Below the pieces are notes generated by a model. It was not told the DNA's origin. It worked only from the letters and a program-made list of their open reading frames with translations, and did no database searches. The position numbers and the translations under genes were made by a program. From NCBI RefSeq assembly GCF_900105725.1, contig NZ_FNLM01000034.1, forward strand, positions 992,001 through 1,056,000: a stretch of DNA of 64,000 nucleotides. Direction: 5' to 3'. This DNA comes from Gordonia westfalica. GTDB lineage: Bacteria; Actinomycetota; Actinomycetes; Mycobacteriales; Mycobacteriaceae. How positions within the stretch are numbered: position 1 is the stretch's first letter; every line of letters starts with the position of its first letter. Below are positions 61,585-64,000 of the stretch, in pieces.

Positions 61585-63287
61585 CGATCATCCTCCGCAG
61601 CCACCGACCCGGTGGGCGCGCTCGACGATTCCAGCGCTTGTGCGACGACGTCACGGTCGTCGAACGGATGCTTCACGCCGTTGATCTCCTGCCCTGCCTC
61701 GTGTCCCTTGCCGGCGACGAGCACGATGTCGCCGGGACCCGCCCAGACGATCGCCTCGGCGATCGCGGCCGCGCGGTCCCCCACCTCACGTACCGGTTCG
61801 GCACCTGCCGGGCGGTCGGCGGCGTCGACGCCGCGAGCACCCGCGAGGACCTCGGACCGGATGGCGGCCGGGTCCTCCGACCGCGGATTGTCGTCGGTGA
61901 CGATGACGAGCTCGGCACCGCGTGCGGCGGCCTCCCCCATCAGCGGGCGTTTGCCCGCGTCGCGGTCTCCGCCGGCGCCGAGCACGATGGCCACGCGCCC
62001 CGCGCCCTCCCCGAGCTGACCCCGCAGCGTCGCCAGGACGGCCTCGACGGCGCCCGGCTTGTGCGCGTAGTCGACCAGCGCGAGGAACGGCTGTCCGCGG
62101 TCGACGCGCTGCAGGCGTCCCGGCACGCTCACCGACGCGACCGCGTCGAGTGCGGTGGAGATCGGCACACCCGCGGCATGGGCCACGGCGACGGCCAGCA
62201 GTCCGTTGGCCACGTTGTAGCGGCCCGGAAGCGGGATGACGAGGACGTGGTCCCCGTCGGGCTCGGTGAACGGGGTGTGCGAGGTGCCGTCACCGGCGAG
62301 ATCCGATGGTCCCGCGTGCCAGTGTGCGGGCGTCGGACCGGTCGACACCGTCACGGGCTGCAGATGCGCCGCCTCGCCGGGCCGGCGTGCGAGGTCGGCC
62401 ATCCGCCGGCCCCACTCGTCGTCGACGCACAGCACGGCGCGCACCGCGTGGTTCGGCGACGACGGCACGAACAACTGCGCCTTGGCGTCGAAGTACGCGC
62501 GCATCGTCTGATGGAAGTCCAGGTGATCCTGCGACAGGTTGGTGAAGGCCCCGATCGCGAAGTGGGCACCGTCGACGCGACCCAGCGACAGTGCGTGGCT
62601 GGACACCTCCATGACGACGACGTCGACGCCGTCCTCGAGCATCGAGGCCAGCAGCGCCTGCAGCGTCGGAGCCTCCGGTGTCGTGAGCGAGCTGGGCTGG
62701 GCGACGCCGTTCACCCGCGTCTCGACGGTCCCGATCAGGCCGACCGAATGACCGGCCGCGAGCAGGGCCGCCTCGACGAGATACGACGTGGTGGTCTTGC
62801 CCGACGTACCGGTGATCCCGATCAGTTTGAGTCGCTGCGACGGGTTCCCGTACACACGGGAGCTCACGCTGCCGAGCACCGTCCGCGGCGACGGGTGGAT
62901 GAGTACCGCGACGGCCGTCTCGGGAGGCAGGACACGGCTCAGTTCGGCCCGGCCGGCCGGATCGGTGAGGATCGCCGTCGCACCCGCGGCGACGGCCTGG
63001 TCGGCGAAACGCGCACCGTGGGTGGTCGCACCGGGCAGGGCCGCGAACAGATCGCCCGGCTGTACCTCCTGTGCACGCAGGGTCACGCCCTGCACACTCG
63101 TCTCGCGGTCGGCGCCGCCGACGAGGTCGAGCCGGGCGCCGGTGGCCGTCGACAGGACCGTCACGGCCGTCGGTGCGACCTCATGCGGACGGCCGGTGAC
63201 CTTCTTGCCCTTACGTCTGCCTGTCGAGCCCCTGCCCGAGGAACCACTGCCCGAGGAACCACTGCCCGAGGAACCACGTGACGCCAT
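61581..63287 (-). CDS. murE: UDP-MurNAc-tripeptide synthetase MurE (meso-DAP adding)
   Basis: A 568-residue ligase that adds the third residue to the stem peptide. The ATP loop GTSGKTTT is at 160-167 and TTPEAPT and DYAHKPGAVE follow. DDNPRSEDP is the DNPR motif that marks specificity for meso-diaminopimelate. The ATG at 63287 has AGGAGG upstream. The N-terminus has a SSGSG repeat (residues 6-18) from a 15-base DNA repeat at about 63230-63276; it is probably an unstructured extension. In the gap 63288-63458 are short tandem repeats (GTTCTCGGTC-type) but no gene. Confidence 0.96.
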   Translation of the reverse strand: MASRGSSGSGSSGSGSSGRGSTGRRKGKKVTGRPHEVAPTAVTVLSTATGARLDLVGGADRETSVQGVTLRAQEVQPGDLFAALPGATTHGARFADQAVAAGATAILTDPAGRAELSRVLPPETAVAVLIHPSPRTVLGSVSSRVYGNPSQRLKLIGITGTSGKTTTSYLVEAALLAAGHSVGLIGTVETRVNGVAQPSSLTTPEAPTLQALLASMLEDGVDVVVMEVSSHALSLGRVDGAHFAIGAFTNLSQDHLDFHQTMRAYFDAKAQLFVPSSPNHAVRAVLCVDDEWGRRMADLARRPGEAAHLQPVTVSTGPTPAHWHAGPSDLAGDGTSHTPFTEPDGDHVLVIPLPGRYNVANGLLAVAVAHAAGVPISTALDAVASVSVPGRLQRVDRGQPFLALVDYAHKPGAVEAVLATLRGQLGEGAGRVAIVLGAGGDRDAGKRPLMGEAAARGAELVIVTDDNPRSEDPAAIRSEVLAGARGVDAADRPAGAEPVREVGDRAAAIAEAIVWAGPGDIVLVAGKGHEAGQEINGVKHPFDDRDVVAQALESSSAPTGSVAAEDDR

Positions 63288-63458
63288 GTGTTCGCCTCCT
63301 CGGTTGTTCTCGGTCGGGTGTTCGGTCCGGGCGTTCTCGGTCAGGTGTTCTCGATCGGGGTGCGGTCGGTCGGTACGTGTTCGGCGCAGAATTGCACTCA
63401 CGATACCGACCCGGGATCGGCGATCTCCGACGCGGTGCGCGACCCCGGCCGATCGTGA

Positions 63459-64000
63459 TCAGTTCGCGGTGAGGGTCAACCTCGGTGCCGGCGCGGAGAG
63501 CGGGACCTGGGCGCGTTGCAGCATCCACGACGCGATGGTCGAGAAGAGCGGACCGGCGGACTGTCCCCCCGAGCCGTCGGAGCTACGACGCGGGTTGTCG
63601 AGCATGATCCCGATGACGTAGCGCGGGGCGTCGGCCGGGGCGATCCCCGCGAACGTGATGTTGTAGCGCGAGTTCGAGTAGCAGCCACACGACGGGTCGA
63701 CCTGCTGCGCCGTACCGGTCTTGCCGGAGACCTGATAGCCGCTGACGGCGGCCTTGGTGCCGGTACCCATCTGTACGCCCATCGGGTCGTCCTGCACCAC
63801 CGACCGGAACATGTCGCGGACGGTTCGCGCGGTCTCCTCGCTGACGACGCGGACCGGTTCGGGACGGGCGCGCCCCTCCGTCGTGCTGCCGTCGCGCTCC
63901 TCACCGGCGAGGATGCGCGGCGGGATGCGCAGGCCGTCGTTGGCGATCGCCTGGTACATCGCGGTCATCTGCAGCAGCGTCATCGAAAGACCCTGTCCGA
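63459..64000 (-). CDS. ftsI: Penicillin-binding protein 3 / FtsI (PbpB), C-terminal part
   Basis: The last about 180 residues of a class B transpeptidase; the 5' part lies beyond base 64000. The KTGT triad block is present as SGKTGTAQQ, and GQGLSMTLLQMTAMYQAIANDG is the typical approach to it. A cysteine pair (SCGC) follows the motif. It forms septal cross-links together with FtsW. First gene of the visible dcw cluster, 171 bases from murE. Confidence 0.95.
   Translation of the reverse strand, partial: GQGLSMTLLQMTAMYQAIANDGLRIPPRILAGEERDGSTTEGRARPEPVRVVSEETARTVRDMFRSVVQDDPMGVQMGTGTKAAVSGYQVSGKTGTAQQVDPSCGCYSNSRYNITFAGIAPADAPRYVIGIMLDNPRRSSDGSGGQSAGPLFSTIASWMLQRAQVPLSAPAPRLTLTAN

Overview
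The window is GC-rich chromosomal DNA of an actinobacterium in the order Mycobacteriales. Signs of this are a full mce transporter operon, Wag31 (DivIVA), the biotin synthase helper BsaP, a DinX-type polymerase IV, an MTB12-like antigen, a meso-DAP MurE and an ileS T-box leader. Gene content and the dispersed GCTCC...GGGAGC palindromes suggest Gordonia or a close relative; the genus is an inference, not a proof. Gene order largely follows two Mycobacterium tuberculosis blocks (ileS-dinX-ansA-lspA-rluD ... dnaE1-ilvA-treZYX-acyltransferase-bio, and wag31-sepF-ftsZ-dcw) brought together here.

Layout, left to right. 1-6219: biotin operon on the minus strand (bioA-bioF-bioD-bioB-bsaP-DUF2567 membrane protein), facing a divergent BioQ-like TetR repressor with three operator boxes between them. 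bioD carries an in-frame insertion built from palindromic repeats. 6323-13485: an O-acyltransferase and the plus-strand trehalose/glycogen genes glgX (treX) and treY. 13487-22813: a nine-gene mce operon on the minus strand (yrbEA-yrbEB-mceA to mceF-mam), which separates treY from treZ (23154-24928, apparently frameshifted). 24945-33248: ilvA, a secreted beta-propeller protein, a small membrane protein, dnaE1 and a Ser/Thr kinase. 33337-39204: an rluD-like gene (frameshifted) continuous in frame with lspA, a divergent lipoprotein, an MTB12-like lipoprotein, L-asparaginase and dinB. 39244-42950: an accessory patch with a Ddn-like reductase (frameshifted), a TetR regulator with twin operators, a palindrome array, and an ECF41 sigma factor coupled to an NDH-2-like oxidoreductase. 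42970-46513: ileS with a T-box leader. 46548-64000: the division and cell wall (dcw) cluster on the minus strand, in transcription order ftsI-murE-(MurF-like domain)-mraY-murD-ftsW-murG-murC-ftsQ-ftsZ-pgeF-yggS-sepF-yggT-wag31-membrane protein.

The genes form coherent modules: biotin synthesis with its repressor; trehalose made from glycogen via GlgX, TreY and TreZ; lipid import through Mce; and peptidoglycan precursor synthesis coupled to septation. Points that deserve attention are the palindromic coding insertion in bioD and its non-coding relative at 40.6 kb, the replacement of murF by a short MurF C-domain-like protein, the mce operon inside the tre locus, and three genes with single-base frameshifts that may be assembly errors. 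No CRISPR array, tRNA, rRNA, prophage or insertion sequence was seen.
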